Origin: Planctomycetales bacterium
Lineage (GTDB): Bacteria; Planctomycetota; UBA11346
Assembly: GCA_025362255.1 (NCBI GenBank)
Contig: JANYGY010000203.1
Span: 1 to 13,393 of the forward strand
Length of the DNA stretch: 13,393 bases
Direction of reading: 5' to 3'
Shown here in pieces: positions 1 through 6,587 of the stretch (within the stretch, counting starts at the first letter, position 1; the number at the start of each line of letters is the position of its first letter). Under the pieces are notes generated by a model. That model searched no databases. It saw only the letters and a program-made list of their open reading frames with translations, and was not told the origin of the DNA. The position numbers and the translations under genes are program-made.

Positions 1-257
1 ATTCCAGCACCGTCACGATCAAGCCGGTCAGCGGCGCGCCGAGCCAGCACCTGATCACCATGAATGAGCCGCTGACCCACAACGGGGTGACCTTGTATCA
101 GACCGCCTACACCCCTGAGCTCGATGAGCAGGGTACCCCGACCGGGCGTCAGGTGTCGCTGCTGACCGCCGCCGCTGATCCGGGCCGGATCCTCAAATAT
201 CTCGGCTCGCTGGTCCTCGTCGCCGGGATCCTGATCATGTATTTCATGCGCAAATAA
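1..257 (+). CDS. resB: ResB-like cytochrome c biogenesis protein, C-terminal end (5' end outside window)
   Basis: This frame is open from base 3 to the TAA at 255-257, so only about the last 84 residues are seen. The tail contains a soluble stretch (ITMNEPLTHNGVTLYQTAY), then a DPGR-x-LKYLGSLVLVAGILIMYFMR segment that is one membrane helix with a basic end. This pattern (MN.PL..NG.T.YQ.. followed by PG..LKY.GS) is typical of the C-terminus of ResB/Ccs1 proteins. These act with CcsA to deliver haem to apocytochrome c at the outer face of the inner membrane. The ATG at 60 is internal to the conserved motif and is not the true start. The gene converges with the next one, and the last 14 bases overlap its 3' end. 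Identification rests on the tail only; a fused ResB-CcsA or other ResB-domain protein cannot be excluded. Confidence 0.65.
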   Translation, partial: SSTVTIKPVSGAPSQHLITMNEPLTHNGVTLYQTAYTPELDEQGTPTGRQVSLLTAAADPGRILKYLGSLVLVAGILIMYFMRK

Positions 258-654
258 GCGCGACCACGGCCTCGATCTCGATTCGTCCACCGCGCGGCAG
301 GGCGGCCACGGCGACCGTCACCCGGGCGGGAAATGGCGCGGTGAAATGCTGTTCATAGATCGCGTTGACCGTCGCGAAATCAGCCATGTCGACGAGGAAC
401 ACCGTGCAGCGCAGGGCCTGATGAAGCCGGGTGCCCGCTGCCCGGCAGACCGCGTCGAGGTTGGCCAACGCCTGCCGGGTCTGCGCGGCGGTATCCGGCG
501 CCACCAATGCACCGGTGGCGGGATCGAGCCCAAGCTGGCCCGAGCACCACAACAAACCGCCATGGCTGATGGCTTGGTTATACGGGCCGATCGCGGCCGG
601 CGCGGCGGGCGTGTGGATCGGCGTGCGCGCAGAAGCGTCAGGATGGTCGAGCAT
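244..654 (-). CDS. ridA: RidA family (YjgF/YER057c/UK114) enamine/imine deaminase
   Basis: A 136-residue protein spanning the whole RidA fold. RidA enzymes hydrolyse reactive 2-aminoacrylate and related enamines/imines released by PLP enzymes. Visible motifs are AAIGPYNQAI (Tyr25), WCSGQLGLDPATG (36-48), the PARVTVAVAALPRGGRIEIEA block with the expected active-site Arg111, and Glu126 fifteen residues later, as in E. coli RidA (Arg105/Glu120). The Cys usually two residues after the Arg is Thr113 here. The N-terminus is about ten residues longer than usual; the ATG at 654 has a weak AGGGA ten bases upstream. The gene is divergent from map, with 56 bp between the starts, and its 3' end overlaps the preceding convergent gene by 14 bp. 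RidA is a broad family, so substrate range within Rid subgroups is uncertain. Confidence 0.85.
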   Translation of the reverse strand: MLDHPDASARTPIHTPAAPAAIGPYNQAISHGGLLWCSGQLGLDPATGALVAPDTAAQTRQALANLDAVCRAAGTRLHQALRCTVFLVDMADFATVNAIYEQHFTAPFPARVTVAVAALPRGGRIEIEAVVALICA

Positions 655-710
655 GGTGAGGGTATCCCTGGAGCAAAAATGCCGAGGCGTTAGATTCTCG
701 CCCGCCCCTT

Positions 711-1742
711 ATGCGCAACGCGCCACCCAAGACCAACCCGAACGACCCGTGCTGGTGCGATTCGGGCAAAAAATATAAGAAATGCCATCAAGGCCGGGAT
801 CTGCTGCGGCAGCTTCAAGGTCTTGACGCCGAAGCGCCGGCAACGCCAGCGGCGCCGCTTGGCTTTGCGCCGGTGCGTCCGGGAAAGATCGCACCGTGGC
901 GCTCGGTTCCGGCGCACATCGTCAAACCCGATTATTCATTTTCGGGCAAGCCGCAGGGCGCCCGGCACAAGAATCTGATCAAAGGCCCCGAGCAGCTGGC
1001 GCGCATGCGCAAGGCCTGCCGCGCGGCGCGGGAAGTGCTCGACGAGGTGTGCGCCGCGGTGCGCCCCGGCATGACCACCGATGAACTCGATGGCCTGGCG
1101 CATGAGGGCTACATCAAACGCGGCGGATATCCGTCGACCCTGAATTATCACGGCTTTCCAAAAAGCGTCTGCACCTCGGTCAATGAAGTCATCTGCCATG
1201 GCATCCCCGATTCCCGGGTGCTGCTGCCGGGCGACATCGTCAACGTCGACGTGACGATCTATCTCGACGGCATGCATGGCGATTGTTCGGCCACCGTCGC
1301 CGTCGGGGCGATCGACGAAGCCAGCGCCAAGCTCATGGCGATCACCCGCGCCTGTCTGATGCTGGGCATCGGGACGATCAAGCCCGGCTCGCTGATCCGC
1401 GACATCGGCCGGGCGATTGAAAGCCACGCGCACCTGCACGGCTACGGCGTGGTCCGCGCCTTCGTCGGCCACGGCATTGGCGAGATGTTCCACATGGACC
1501 CGCAGGTGCCGCATTATTACGACCCGGCGGCAACCTTCATCTGTCGCCCAGGGATGACCTTCACGGTCGAGCCGATGATCAATCAAGGCACCTGGAAACA
1601 CGATTCGTGGTCTGACTCATGGACCGCGGTGACCGCTGACAAAAAGCGCAGCGCGCAATATGAGCACACCATCCTGGTCACCGAGCAGGGCGTCGAAGTG
1701 CTGACCCTTGCCGATGGTGAACAGCAGCCGTTTGCGTTTTAG
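711..1742 (+). CDS. map: Methionine aminopeptidase type I with N-terminal SEC-C zinc motif
   Basis: A 343-residue enzyme that removes the initiator methionine from new proteins in the cytoplasm. Residues 12-27 form a SEC-C metal-binding motif (DPCWCDSGKKYKKCH; Cys14, Cys16, Cys25, His26), followed by a Pro/Ala linker and the pita-bread catalytic domain from about residue 85. All five metal ligands are present: Asp180 (VNVDVT), Asp191 (HGDCS), His254 (GHGIG), Glu287 (TVEPM) and Glu318 (QYEHT). The two substrate-pocket histidines match His163 (ICHGIPD) and His261 (MFHMDPQ). The SEC-C extension is established in some MetAPs, including chlamydial Map as I recall it, and may help ribosome docking. 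The start at 711 is the only one that keeps the SEC-C motif intact; no clear Shine-Dalgarno precedes it. The gene may head the map-ORF-thiL-xer cluster. Confidence 0.96.
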   Translation: MRNAPPKTNPNDPCWCDSGKKYKKCHQGRDLLRQLQGLDAEAPATPAAPLGFAPVRPGKIAPWRSVPAHIVKPDYSFSGKPQGARHKNLIKGPEQLARMRKACRAAREVLDEVCAAVRPGMTTDELDGLAHEGYIKRGGYPSTLNYHGFPKSVCTSVNEVICHGIPDSRVLLPGDIVNVDVTIYLDGMHGDCSATVAVGAIDEASAKLMAITRACLMLGIGTIKPGSLIRDIGRAIESHAHLHGYGVVRAFVGHGIGEMFHMDPQVPHYYDPAATFICRPGMTFTVEPMINQGTWKHDSWSDSWTAVTADKKRSAQYEHTILVTEQGVEVLTLADGEQQPFAF

Positions 1743-1820
1743 AAAGTCGGCGGCCCCGTTTCATTTAAGTTGCTTCATTGCGCTTGCTTCATCGGGACAA
1801 AAAGCTCGTCACGCTGGGCC

Positions 1821-2018
1821 ATGGCCTCCATCATCGACTCCGATCCCCTCCTCGAATCGCTGTACGAGGATCTGCGCGCCTCGCTCTCCGCGGCGAATGA
1901 TCTGTACCATCCGGTTTACCCGGCGGCGCCGCAGCGGATCCGCGAATACACCAACCGGATCGCCGAACTGCGGCAGTCGATCGCGGCGCGCAAAGCGCTT
2001 CTGGCCGCCAAGGTCTGA
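1821..2018 (+). CDS. Small hypothetical helical protein
   Basis: A 65-residue reading frame between map and thiL, beginning MASIIDSDPLLESLYEDLR. I do not recognise it. It is predicted by eye to be two amphipathic helices: residues 8-25, and about 37-64 with a heptad-like IREYTNRIAELRQSIAARKALL stretch. A PVYPAAP turn separates them, suggesting a short helical hairpin or coiled coil. It has no signal peptide or membrane segment. A TTG at 1770 would add 17 cysteine-containing residues, but they look non-coding, so the ATG at 1821 is preferred; no good ribosome binding site is visible for either. It lies on the same strand as its neighbours, 78 bp after map and 64 bp before thiL, so it may be co-transcribed. 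The charged, balanced composition supports a real gene, but the short length leaves doubt. Confidence 0.55.
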   Translation: MASIIDSDPLLESLYEDLRASLSAANDLYHPVYPAAPQRIREYTNRIAELRQSIAARKALLAAKV

Positions 2019-2025
2019 CCCCACA

Positions 2026-2064
2026 GTGCATGAAAAAAGTGCATGAAAAAAGTGCATGAAAAAA
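2026..2064 (+). repeat. Perfect 3 x 13-bp tandem repeat GTGCATGAAAAAA in thiL leader
   Basis: Three exact consecutive copies of GTGCATGAAAAAA occupy 2026-2038, 2039-2051 and 2052-2064, seven bases after the stop of the small ORF. Because 13 is not a multiple of 3, the three ATGs (2030, 2043, 2056) lie in all three frames. The first two open nine-codon mini-ORFs (MKKVHEKSA, stop 2057-2059; MKKVHEKRV, stop 2070-2072). The third is in frame with thiL. The second mini-ORF's stop codon overlaps the thiL Shine-Dalgarno. Each copy ends in A6. Function is unknown; slipped-strand duplication is the simplest origin. Confidence 0.95.
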
Positions 2065-2070
2065 GGGTCT

Positions 2071-2075
2071 AAGGA
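2071..2075 (+). promoter_or_regulatory. Ribosome binding site fixing the thiL start
   Basis: AAGGA ends seven bases before the ATG at 2083, the ideal spacing. This favours 2083 over the in-frame ATG at 2056, which lies inside the third 13-bp repeat and would add the lysine-rich MKKGSKEKP extension. Confidence 0.8.
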
Positions 2076-2082
2076 AAAACCG

Positions 2083-2970
2083 ATGCGCGAGAACGACCTG
2101 ATCCGCGCCATCCGGGCGCACGCCGTCGTCCCCGCGGGCATGCGCGGGATCGGCGACGATTGCTGCGAGTGGACGCCCGCTGGGCGCACCTGCCTGAGCG
2201 TTGATACGATCGTCGAAGGCGTGCACTTCCTCGCCGGTGACGATCCGCTGCTGGTCGGGCGCAAGGCTGCCGGTGCGGCGCTGTCGGATCTTGCCGCGAC
2301 CGGAGCCAAGCCCGTCGGCGCGGTGGTGTCGCTGTCCTTGCCCGGGCGCTGGAATGGCGTGCAGGTGATGGACGGCCTGCTCGCGGAACTCACCCGTCAC
2401 GGCTGTCCGTTGCTGGGTGGCGATACCACGGGCGGCCAGCAGTTGACGATCAGCGTTACCGTCTGGGGCGAGGCAGCCGGCAGTCGGCTCCTTCATCGCG
2501 ACGGTGCCGCCGCGGGCGATCTGCTGATCGTCACCGGCCCGCTCGGGGGCAGCTTGGCCAGTGGCCGGCATCTGCGACCCGAGCCGCGTTTCGCTGAAGG
2601 CGCGTGGCTCGCGGCCAGCCCCTACGTGCACGCGGCGATGGATCTGTCCGATGGCTTGGCCAGCGACGCCCCGCGCCTGGCCGAAGCCTCTGGCTGCGGC
2701 TGTCTGCTGCTGCCCAATCAGGTGCCGATCCATGCCGATGTCAGCGGCCCCGATGGTGCGCGGTCGGCATGCTGCGATGGCGAGGATTTTGAGCTGCTGG
2801 CGGCAATCAGCGCCGAGCACTGGCCGCATTTCCAGTTGTCCTGGCCGTTTGCCGCGCGTGTCGCGGTGGTCGGTTGGCTGACCCCGGAAACCGCGCACAC
2901 GATGGAGGATGACCTCGGCCGGCGCGTGCCGCTGACGCTGCGCGGTTACGAGCATCCCCTGACGGCCTAG
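2083..2970 (+). CDS. thiL: Thiamine-monophosphate kinase
   Basis: A 295-residue ThiL, which phosphorylates thiamine monophosphate with ATP to give thiamine pyrophosphate, the last step of the pathway, in the cytoplasm. It belongs to the PurM/ThiL/SelD ATP-binding fold. Landmarks in order are ENDLI at the N-terminus, GIGDDCC (22-28), DTIVEGVHF (41-49), KAAGAALSDLAATGAKP (61-77), GGDTT (112-116), VTGPLGGSLASG (150-161), LRPEPR (164-169), AMDLSDGLASD (185-195), GEDFELL (233-239) and a final GYEH. It is somewhat shorter than E. coli ThiL (about 325). The stop is 10 bp from the xer start, so the two are probably co-transcribed. No TPP riboswitch is evident upstream; instead there is the 13-bp repeat array. 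No other thi genes are in the window. Confidence 0.95.
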   Translation: MRENDLIRAIRAHAVVPAGMRGIGDDCCEWTPAGRTCLSVDTIVEGVHFLAGDDPLLVGRKAAGAALSDLAATGAKPVGAVVSLSLPGRWNGVQVMDGLLAELTRHGCPLLGGDTTGGQQLTISVTVWGEAAGSRLLHRDGAAAGDLLIVTGPLGGSLASGRHLRPEPRFAEGAWLAASPYVHAAMDLSDGLASDAPRLAEASGCGCLLLPNQVPIHADVSGPDGARSACCDGEDFELLAAISAEHWPHFQLSWPFAARVAVVGWLTPETAHTMEDDLGRRVPLTLRGYEHPLTA

Positions 2971-2980
2971 CCGAGAGCTC

Positions 2981-3889
2981 ATGGAATTGCTGAGCGATGC
3001 GATCGAGGCGTACCTCCGCCAATTGACGGATGCTCAGCAGGCGAGCACGCACACGGTGCGCGCCTACCGGCGCGAGCTGGGTGAGTTCAGCGAGCGCCTC
3101 GGCCCGACGACCAGCATCGGCGGTCTCGAACACGACACCTTTCGCGGCTTTGTTGCCGACAAGGCGCACACCGGTTTGCAGCCCGCCAGCTTGGCGCGCC
3201 TGGTCGCCTGCCTGCGCTCGTTCGGCCGCTGGCTGGCGACCACCGAACGCCTCGGGGCGAATCCGGCGGCGCTCCTACGCGCGCCGCGGGTCAGCCGGAA
3301 ATTGCCGCACTATTTAGAGACCGGCGAGATCGAGGCGCTGCTCCTCGCGCCTGCCGGAACCGGCCAGCGCGAAACCCGCGATCGGGCGCTCCTCGAAGTG
3401 CTGTATTCGACCGGCATGCGCGTTGGCGAACTGGTCGGCAGCGATGATCAGCACTACGACCTCATCGGCGGCGTGGTGCGGGTGCGCGGCAAAGGCCGCA
3501 AGGAACGGCTGTCGCCCTTGGGCCTGCCGGCGGTGCGCGCGCTAGAAGATTACCGGCTTGTGCGCGATGCGGCGCACGGCCGCACGCCGGCGGTGGTGCG
3601 CAACGCCGAGAGCCGTGGCACCTTTCTCAGCCTGCGCGGCACACGCCTGGCTGACCGTGACGTGCGCCGCATTTTACAGCACTGGCTGCAGATCGCCGGA
3701 CTGTCGAGCAAAACCCATCCGCACACCCTGCGTCACAGCTTCGCCACCCACCTGCTGCAAGCCGGCGCCGACATCCGCGCGGTGCAGGAACTCCTCGGCC
3801 ACGCCAGCCTGAACACGACCCAGATCTACACCCACCTGACGATCGACGCCCTGCGCGAAGTCTACCGCCTGGCCCATCCGCGCGCGTAG
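2981..3889 (+). CDS. xerC: XerC/XerD-family tyrosine recombinase
   Basis: A 302-residue site-specific recombinase, the normal length for XerC/XerD, which resolve chromosome dimers at dif with FtsK. The SAM-like core-binding domain spans about 1-95 (including STHTVRAYRRELGEF) and the catalytic domain about 105-300. All catalytic residues are visible: Arg147 (STGMRVGEL), Lys171 (VRGKGRKER), His248 and Arg251 (HPHTLRHSFATHLL), His274 (LLGHASLNTTQIYTH) and nucleophile Tyr283. The start ATG has GAGAG five bases upstream. The gene sits directly after thiL with no attachment site, excisionase or cargo genes nearby, so it looks like the chromosomal housekeeping enzyme rather than a phage or integron integrase. 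XerC versus XerD cannot be decided by eye. The GSDDQHYDL segment after the Arg147 box is slightly unusual; LxLxDID is more common there. Confidence 0.92.
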   Translation: MELLSDAIEAYLRQLTDAQQASTHTVRAYRRELGEFSERLGPTTSIGGLEHDTFRGFVADKAHTGLQPASLARLVACLRSFGRWLATTERLGANPAALLRAPRVSRKLPHYLETGEIEALLLAPAGTGQRETRDRALLEVLYSTGMRVGELVGSDDQHYDLIGGVVRVRGKGRKERLSPLGLPAVRALEDYRLVRDAAHGRTPAVVRNAESRGTFLSLRGTRLADRDVRRILQHWLQIAGLSSKTHPHTLRHSFATHLLQAGADIRAVQELLGHASLNTTQIYTHLTIDALREVYRLAHPRA

Positions 3890-3939
3890 GGCAAAACCCG
3901 CAGCTCCCGACGCAGCGGAAGGGCAGTCATTTTAACCCG

Positions 3940-4050
3940 AAAACCGCAGTTGCGGCCCGCCTGCGGCGTGCGGCGTTGCACGACACTCGAAATGGCGTGA
4001 GCCATTCCATCGCGCCGTGCGCCTTGCAGCTAGACCACACCTGCGCTTTT
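3940..4050. repeat. Long-hairpin interspersed repeat, copy A
   Basis: A 111-bp imperfect palindrome running from AAAACCGCAG to CTGCGCTTTT. It is clearly the same element as 8441-8545, about 85% identical by hand count once a 7-bp TGCGGCG duplication (3962-3975) in this copy is discounted. The apex is a perfect AATGGC/GCCATT stem (3991-3996, 4001-4006) closed by GTGA, a GNRA-type tetraloop if transcribed. It lies between the convergent xer and mnmA genes. The A-tract on the left and T-tract on the right would suit a bidirectional terminator. No target-site duplication or coding capacity is visible. Confidence 0.9.
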
Positions 4051-4076
4051 CAGCGCACCATCTGGGTGAGAAGCAA

Positions 4077-4117
4077 TTTTGAGATTTAGTCGATGAATAT
4101 CGGGTTACGTCTCAAAA
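4077..4117. repeat. Inverted repeat in the xer/mnmA intergenic region
   Basis: TTTTGAGA (4077-4084) and TCTCAAAA (4110-4117) form a perfect 8-bp inverted repeat around a 25-base loop. The loop itself holds CGAT-GAAT-ATCG (4091-4102). It lies just past the mnmA stop. It lacks a GC-rich stem with a following T-run on either strand, so it is a weak terminator candidate at best. Confidence 0.4.
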
Positions 4118-4143
4118 AGCTGATCCAATCGCGTTTTTCAGGT

Positions 4144-5268
4144 TTAAATACCGGGCAACGCCGAGCTTTTGGAGTCGATCCAGCCGCCGCCCAGGCAGTG
4201 CTCGATGGCGTCGTCGTAGGCGACGCAGGCTTGGCCGGCGCTTGGGCGTTGCTGGGGCGTGGCGAAGCGCACGACGGCGTTGGGTTTGCCCTCGCGGCCG
4301 AGGCCGGGGCGGCTGACGATGATCGCGGGCACCGGCACTCCGCGATGGCGCAGGCGAACCTTGCAGGCGAGACCGTTGGCAGTCGGTGGGTGCACATGCC
4401 AGGTGCAATCGCGTAGCGGCAATTCGCTGACCAGCAGCGCCTCGCGCGGACCCAGCCAGACGGTGTTGGTCGCAGGATCCAGATCCACGACGAACAAGGT
4501 CTCATGCCAGGCGATGCCCAGGCCTTTTCGCTGGCCGATGGTGAACGCACCCAGGCCGAGGTGCTCGCCCAACCGCCGACCATCAGCGGCTAGGCGGACC
4601 TCACCAGGAGAGAACGCCTCAGGAATTTCGCGACGGAGAAAAGCACTGATGCCATCGGACCCGATGAAGCAGATGTCTTGGCTTTCATGCTTATCGGCGG
4701 TGCTCAGGCCCCGGGCGCGCGATTGTTCGCGGACCGCCTCTTTGGTCAGATGGCCAACCGGAAATTCAGCGTGCGCGAGCTGCTCTTGGGTCAGCGAAAA
4801 GAGGAAGTACGTCTGATCCTTCACCCGGTCGACCGCACAGCGCAGCAAGTGGCGATCAAAGGCCTGGGCGACCCGCGCATAATGCCCAGTGGCGACGCGT
4901 TCAGCGCCGAGCTGCTGCGCGTGGTCCCACAAACTGCCGAATTTCACCGTCTCATTGCACCGCACACAGGGATTGGGGATTTCCCCACGGCGATATCCAT
5001 CGAGGAAATTCGCGACCACCCCGCGCCGAAATTCCGCTTCGTGATCGACGACATAATGTTTGACGCCGGTACGCAGCGCCACCGCCCGCGCATCCATCGT
5101 CTCGGTCGGTGAACAGCACGCATCGTCGCGCACAAAGCCGCCGTCGACTTCAGCGCACGGCCATAGCTTCAGGGTGATGCCGACGACTTCGTGACCGGCC
5201 TCGCGCACCAACGCCGCCGACAGACTGGAATCCACCCCGCCACTCATGCCGACCACGACTCGTGCCAT
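4144..5268 (-). CDS. mnmA: tRNA-specific 2-thiouridylase MnmA
   Basis: A 374-residue enzyme that thiolates U34 of tRNA-Lys, -Glu and -Gln to s2U, using ATP and sulfur relayed from IscS/Tus-type donors. The N-terminal PP-loop is GMSGGVDSS (7-15). NPCVRCNETVKFG (99-111) contains the catalytic Cys101. SQDICFIG (196-203) carries the second catalytic Cys200. GQRKGLGIAW (246-255) and the C-terminal beta-barrel (about 300-365) complete the family pattern. Length is normal. The C-terminus ends in a short non-conserved SKSSALPGI tail. The start at 5268 places the PP-loop at the expected position; only a weak TAGG precedes it. It lies 62 bp downstream of the PAE-rich protein gene on the same strand and converges on xerC across the hairpin repeat. 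Confidence 0.97.
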   Translation of the reverse strand: MARVVVGMSGGVDSSLSAALVREAGHEVVGITLKLWPCAEVDGGFVRDDACCSPTETMDARAVALRTGVKHYVVDHEAEFRRGVVANFLDGYRRGEIPNPCVRCNETVKFGSLWDHAQQLGAERVATGHYARVAQAFDRHLLRCAVDRVKDQTYFLFSLTQEQLAHAEFPVGHLTKEAVREQSRARGLSTADKHESQDICFIGSDGISAFLRREIPEAFSPGEVRLAADGRRLGEHLGLGAFTIGQRKGLGIAWHETLFVVDLDPATNTVWLGPREALLVSELPLRDCTWHVHPPTANGLACKVRLRHRGVPVPAIIVSRPGLGREGKPNAVVRFATPQQRPSAGQACVAYDDAIEHCLGGGWIDSKSSALPGI

Positions 5269-5286
5269 AGACGTTGAGCCTAGGTG

Positions 5287-5309
5287 CGGTCACTGACGAG
5301 GAATGACCG
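5287..5309. other. Inverted repeat between PAE-rich gene and mnmA
   Basis: CGGTCA (5287-5292) and TGACCG (5304-5309) form a perfect 6-bp inverted repeat with an 11-base spacer, in the 62-bp gap before mnmA on the minus strand. No T-run follows on the minus strand. It could be an operator or a weak attenuating hairpin, or chance. Confidence 0.3.
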
Positions 5310-5330
5310 ACTCCGGCAGGCGCCAACCGA

Positions 5331-6431
5331 TCAGGGAACGGGAGTCTCAGCGGGCACCGGCTCGGGGGCTGGGCTTTCGCTGGGAGTGTCGGCAGCGGGA
5401 GCTTCAGGAGCTGGCGCTTCGGCCGCTGGGGCCGCTGGGGCCACGGCGGGCGCTTCAGCGGGAGCGTCAGCTGCGGGAGTTTCCGGCGCAGGAGCCATGG
5501 CCTCAGGTGCCGGGGTTTCGGCCGCTGGTGCTTCAGATGGTGCGTCTGCCGGCGCTTCCGGAGCAGGAGCCATGGCCTCAGGCGCAGGAGTTTCCGCCGC
5601 GGGGGCGGCTTCAGTCTCATGAGCTGGTGCGGGCGTCGTTTCCTCGGGAACCGGCGCTGCTTCTGGTGCGGGCGCTGCTTCTGGTGCGGGCGCAGCTTCT
5701 GGCGCAGCTTCCGGAGCAGTCATGGGTACTTCAGCAGGGGGCGCTTCCGGCACCGGTGCCACCTCGGGCGCAGGCGCGACTTCTGGCGCCGGTGCTTCAG
5801 CCGGAGTCTCGACGATCGGGACGGGCATCGCCGGTGCTTCGGGAACCGGCGCCGGCGGAGTCTCGACGACTGGGACTTCGGGGGCCGGGGCGACCACTAC
5901 AGGCACGTCAACCGGTTCAGCTGGGGCCTCAGGCGTAGTGGGAACAGGCGCGACGACCGCCGGCTCTGCGGGGGCGGATTCGGGCGCGGTGACCGTTGGC
6001 GAGGCTTGCGCCGGGGCCATCGATTCGGTTTTCGGTGCCGCCGGCGGCACGGTCGCGGTCAGCATAGCCAGGCTATCGCTGGCCCGCTCAAGTTCAGCGG
6101 TCACGCCATCGAGCTGCTGACGCTCGAACGTCGATGGGCCGGGGATCAGTTCGGCGGCGAGCTTGTCGAGGTCGCCTTGCCAGCGCGCGATGGTCAGCAT
6201 CTCGGCCGATCCGGCCCCCACGGTCAGCAATTTGGTGTTGAGTCCGGCGGCATAGGCGTGGGCCTGGGTGACTTCCGTCTCGACCCGGCTGGGCAACCGG
6301 AAAGGCACGGAATAGCGCACGCCATACGTTGGGACCACGCGGTCGACCAGTTGGGTTCCCGATTCGGCTCCGGCCAGCTGGCAGGCGACGACGAGCGACG
6401 GAACGAGGACCAACAGGCGGGAGACGCGCAT
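5331..6431 (-). CDS. Secreted or lipoprotein with Pro/Ala/Glu-rich C-terminal stalk
   Basis: A 366-residue protein I cannot assign to a named family. The N-terminus MRVSRLLVLVPSLVVAC is a signal peptide. VVAC at 14-17 fits a lipobox, giving a lipoprotein with Cys17; cleavage after AGA (22) is the alternative. Residues about 25-128 look globular and partly helical. Residues about 129-366 are low-complexity PAPE/PEAPA/PAET sequence, acidic and Pro-rich, the sort of extended stalk or periplasm-spanning linker seen in TonB-like and wall-associated proteins. ATG at 6431 is chosen because AAGGTG (6438-6443) lies at correct spacing; a GTG at 6440 falls inside that site. The gene is divergent from the ECF sigma gene, suggesting it belongs to, or is regulated by, that locus. 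Reading direction is supported by the signal peptide and ribosome binding site. Confidence 0.75.
   Translation of the reverse strand: MRVSRLLVLVPSLVVACQLAGAESGTQLVDRVVPTYGVRYSVPFRLPSRVETEVTQAHAYAAGLNTKLLTVGAGSAEMLTIARWQGDLDKLAAELIPGPSTFERQQLDGVTAELERASDSLAMLTATVPPAAPKTESMAPAQASPTVTAPESAPAEPAVVAPVPTTPEAPAEPVDVPVVVAPAPEVPVVETPPAPVPEAPAMPVPIVETPAEAPAPEVAPAPEVAPVPEAPPAEVPMTAPEAAPEAAPAPEAAPAPEAAPVPEETTPAPAHETEAAPAAETPAPEAMAPAPEAPADAPSEAPAAETPAPEAMAPAPETPAADAPAEAPAVAPAAPAAEAPAPEAPAADTPSESPAPEPVPAETPVP
5485..5600. repeat. 41-bp near-identical repeats inside the PAE-rich coding region
   Basis: The blocks 5485-5525 and 5560-5600 are near-identical at the DNA level and encode the same AAETPAPEAMAPAPE segment, 75 bp (25 codons) apart. 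They mark recent in-frame duplication within the stalk, and length variation between strains is likely. Confidence 0.8.
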
Positions 6432-6505
6432 GGGATGCACCTTGTAAAGACTGATCAGACCCCGGGGGACCAGCGGGGCAAGACGGGCTGACGATCACCG
6501 GGCAG

Positions 6506-6548
6506 GCTGTCGCAGACAGCGCCCGGGCGCGGCTGAGACTGCCTCAGC
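6506..6548. promoter_or_regulatory. Two perfect inverted repeats in the divergent PAE-protein/sigma-factor promoter region
   Basis: GCTGTC-GCA-GACAGC (6506-6520) and GCTGAG-ACTGC-CTCAGC (6532-6548) are two perfect six-base-arm palindromes 11 bases apart. Both begin GCTG and end CAGC. They lie 40-80 bp upstream of the sigma ATG in the only intergenic space shared by the two divergent genes. They may be operator sites or leader hairpins. I could not identify a convincing ECF -35/-10 pair. Confidence 0.45.
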
Positions 6549-6587
6549 TTGCGTCAGGCAACACGTGGGCCGACCATCACCATCCGC

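Noticed and set aside
668..696. Possible promoter for map (TAGATT at 691-696)
   Set aside because: The -10 is fair, but the sequence at -35 (CTGGAG) does not fit, so I did not annotate it.
2030..2072. The two nine-codon mini-ORFs as annotated genes
   Set aside because: They follow automatically from the repeat sequence and lack ribosome binding sites, so they are recorded as a finding rather than CDS features.
2981..3889. Recombinase as part of an integron, phage or genomic island
   Set aside because: No attachment repeats, tRNA, cargo or other mobility genes are nearby. Its length, motifs and thiL linkage fit a chromosomal Xer enzyme.
3940..4050. Hairpin repeat as a CRISPR repeat or a conventional insertion sequence
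   Set aside because: The copies are single units 4.4 kb apart with no spacers, no transposase frame and no visible target-site duplication.
5284..6491. Long plus-strand frames through the PAE-rich region, rich in Gly/Ala/Ser or in Arg/Cys/Gly
   Set aside because: They are antisense shadows of a low-complexity gene. The minus-strand frame has a signal peptide, a well-placed ribosome binding site and a globular N-terminal domain; the plus frames have none of these.
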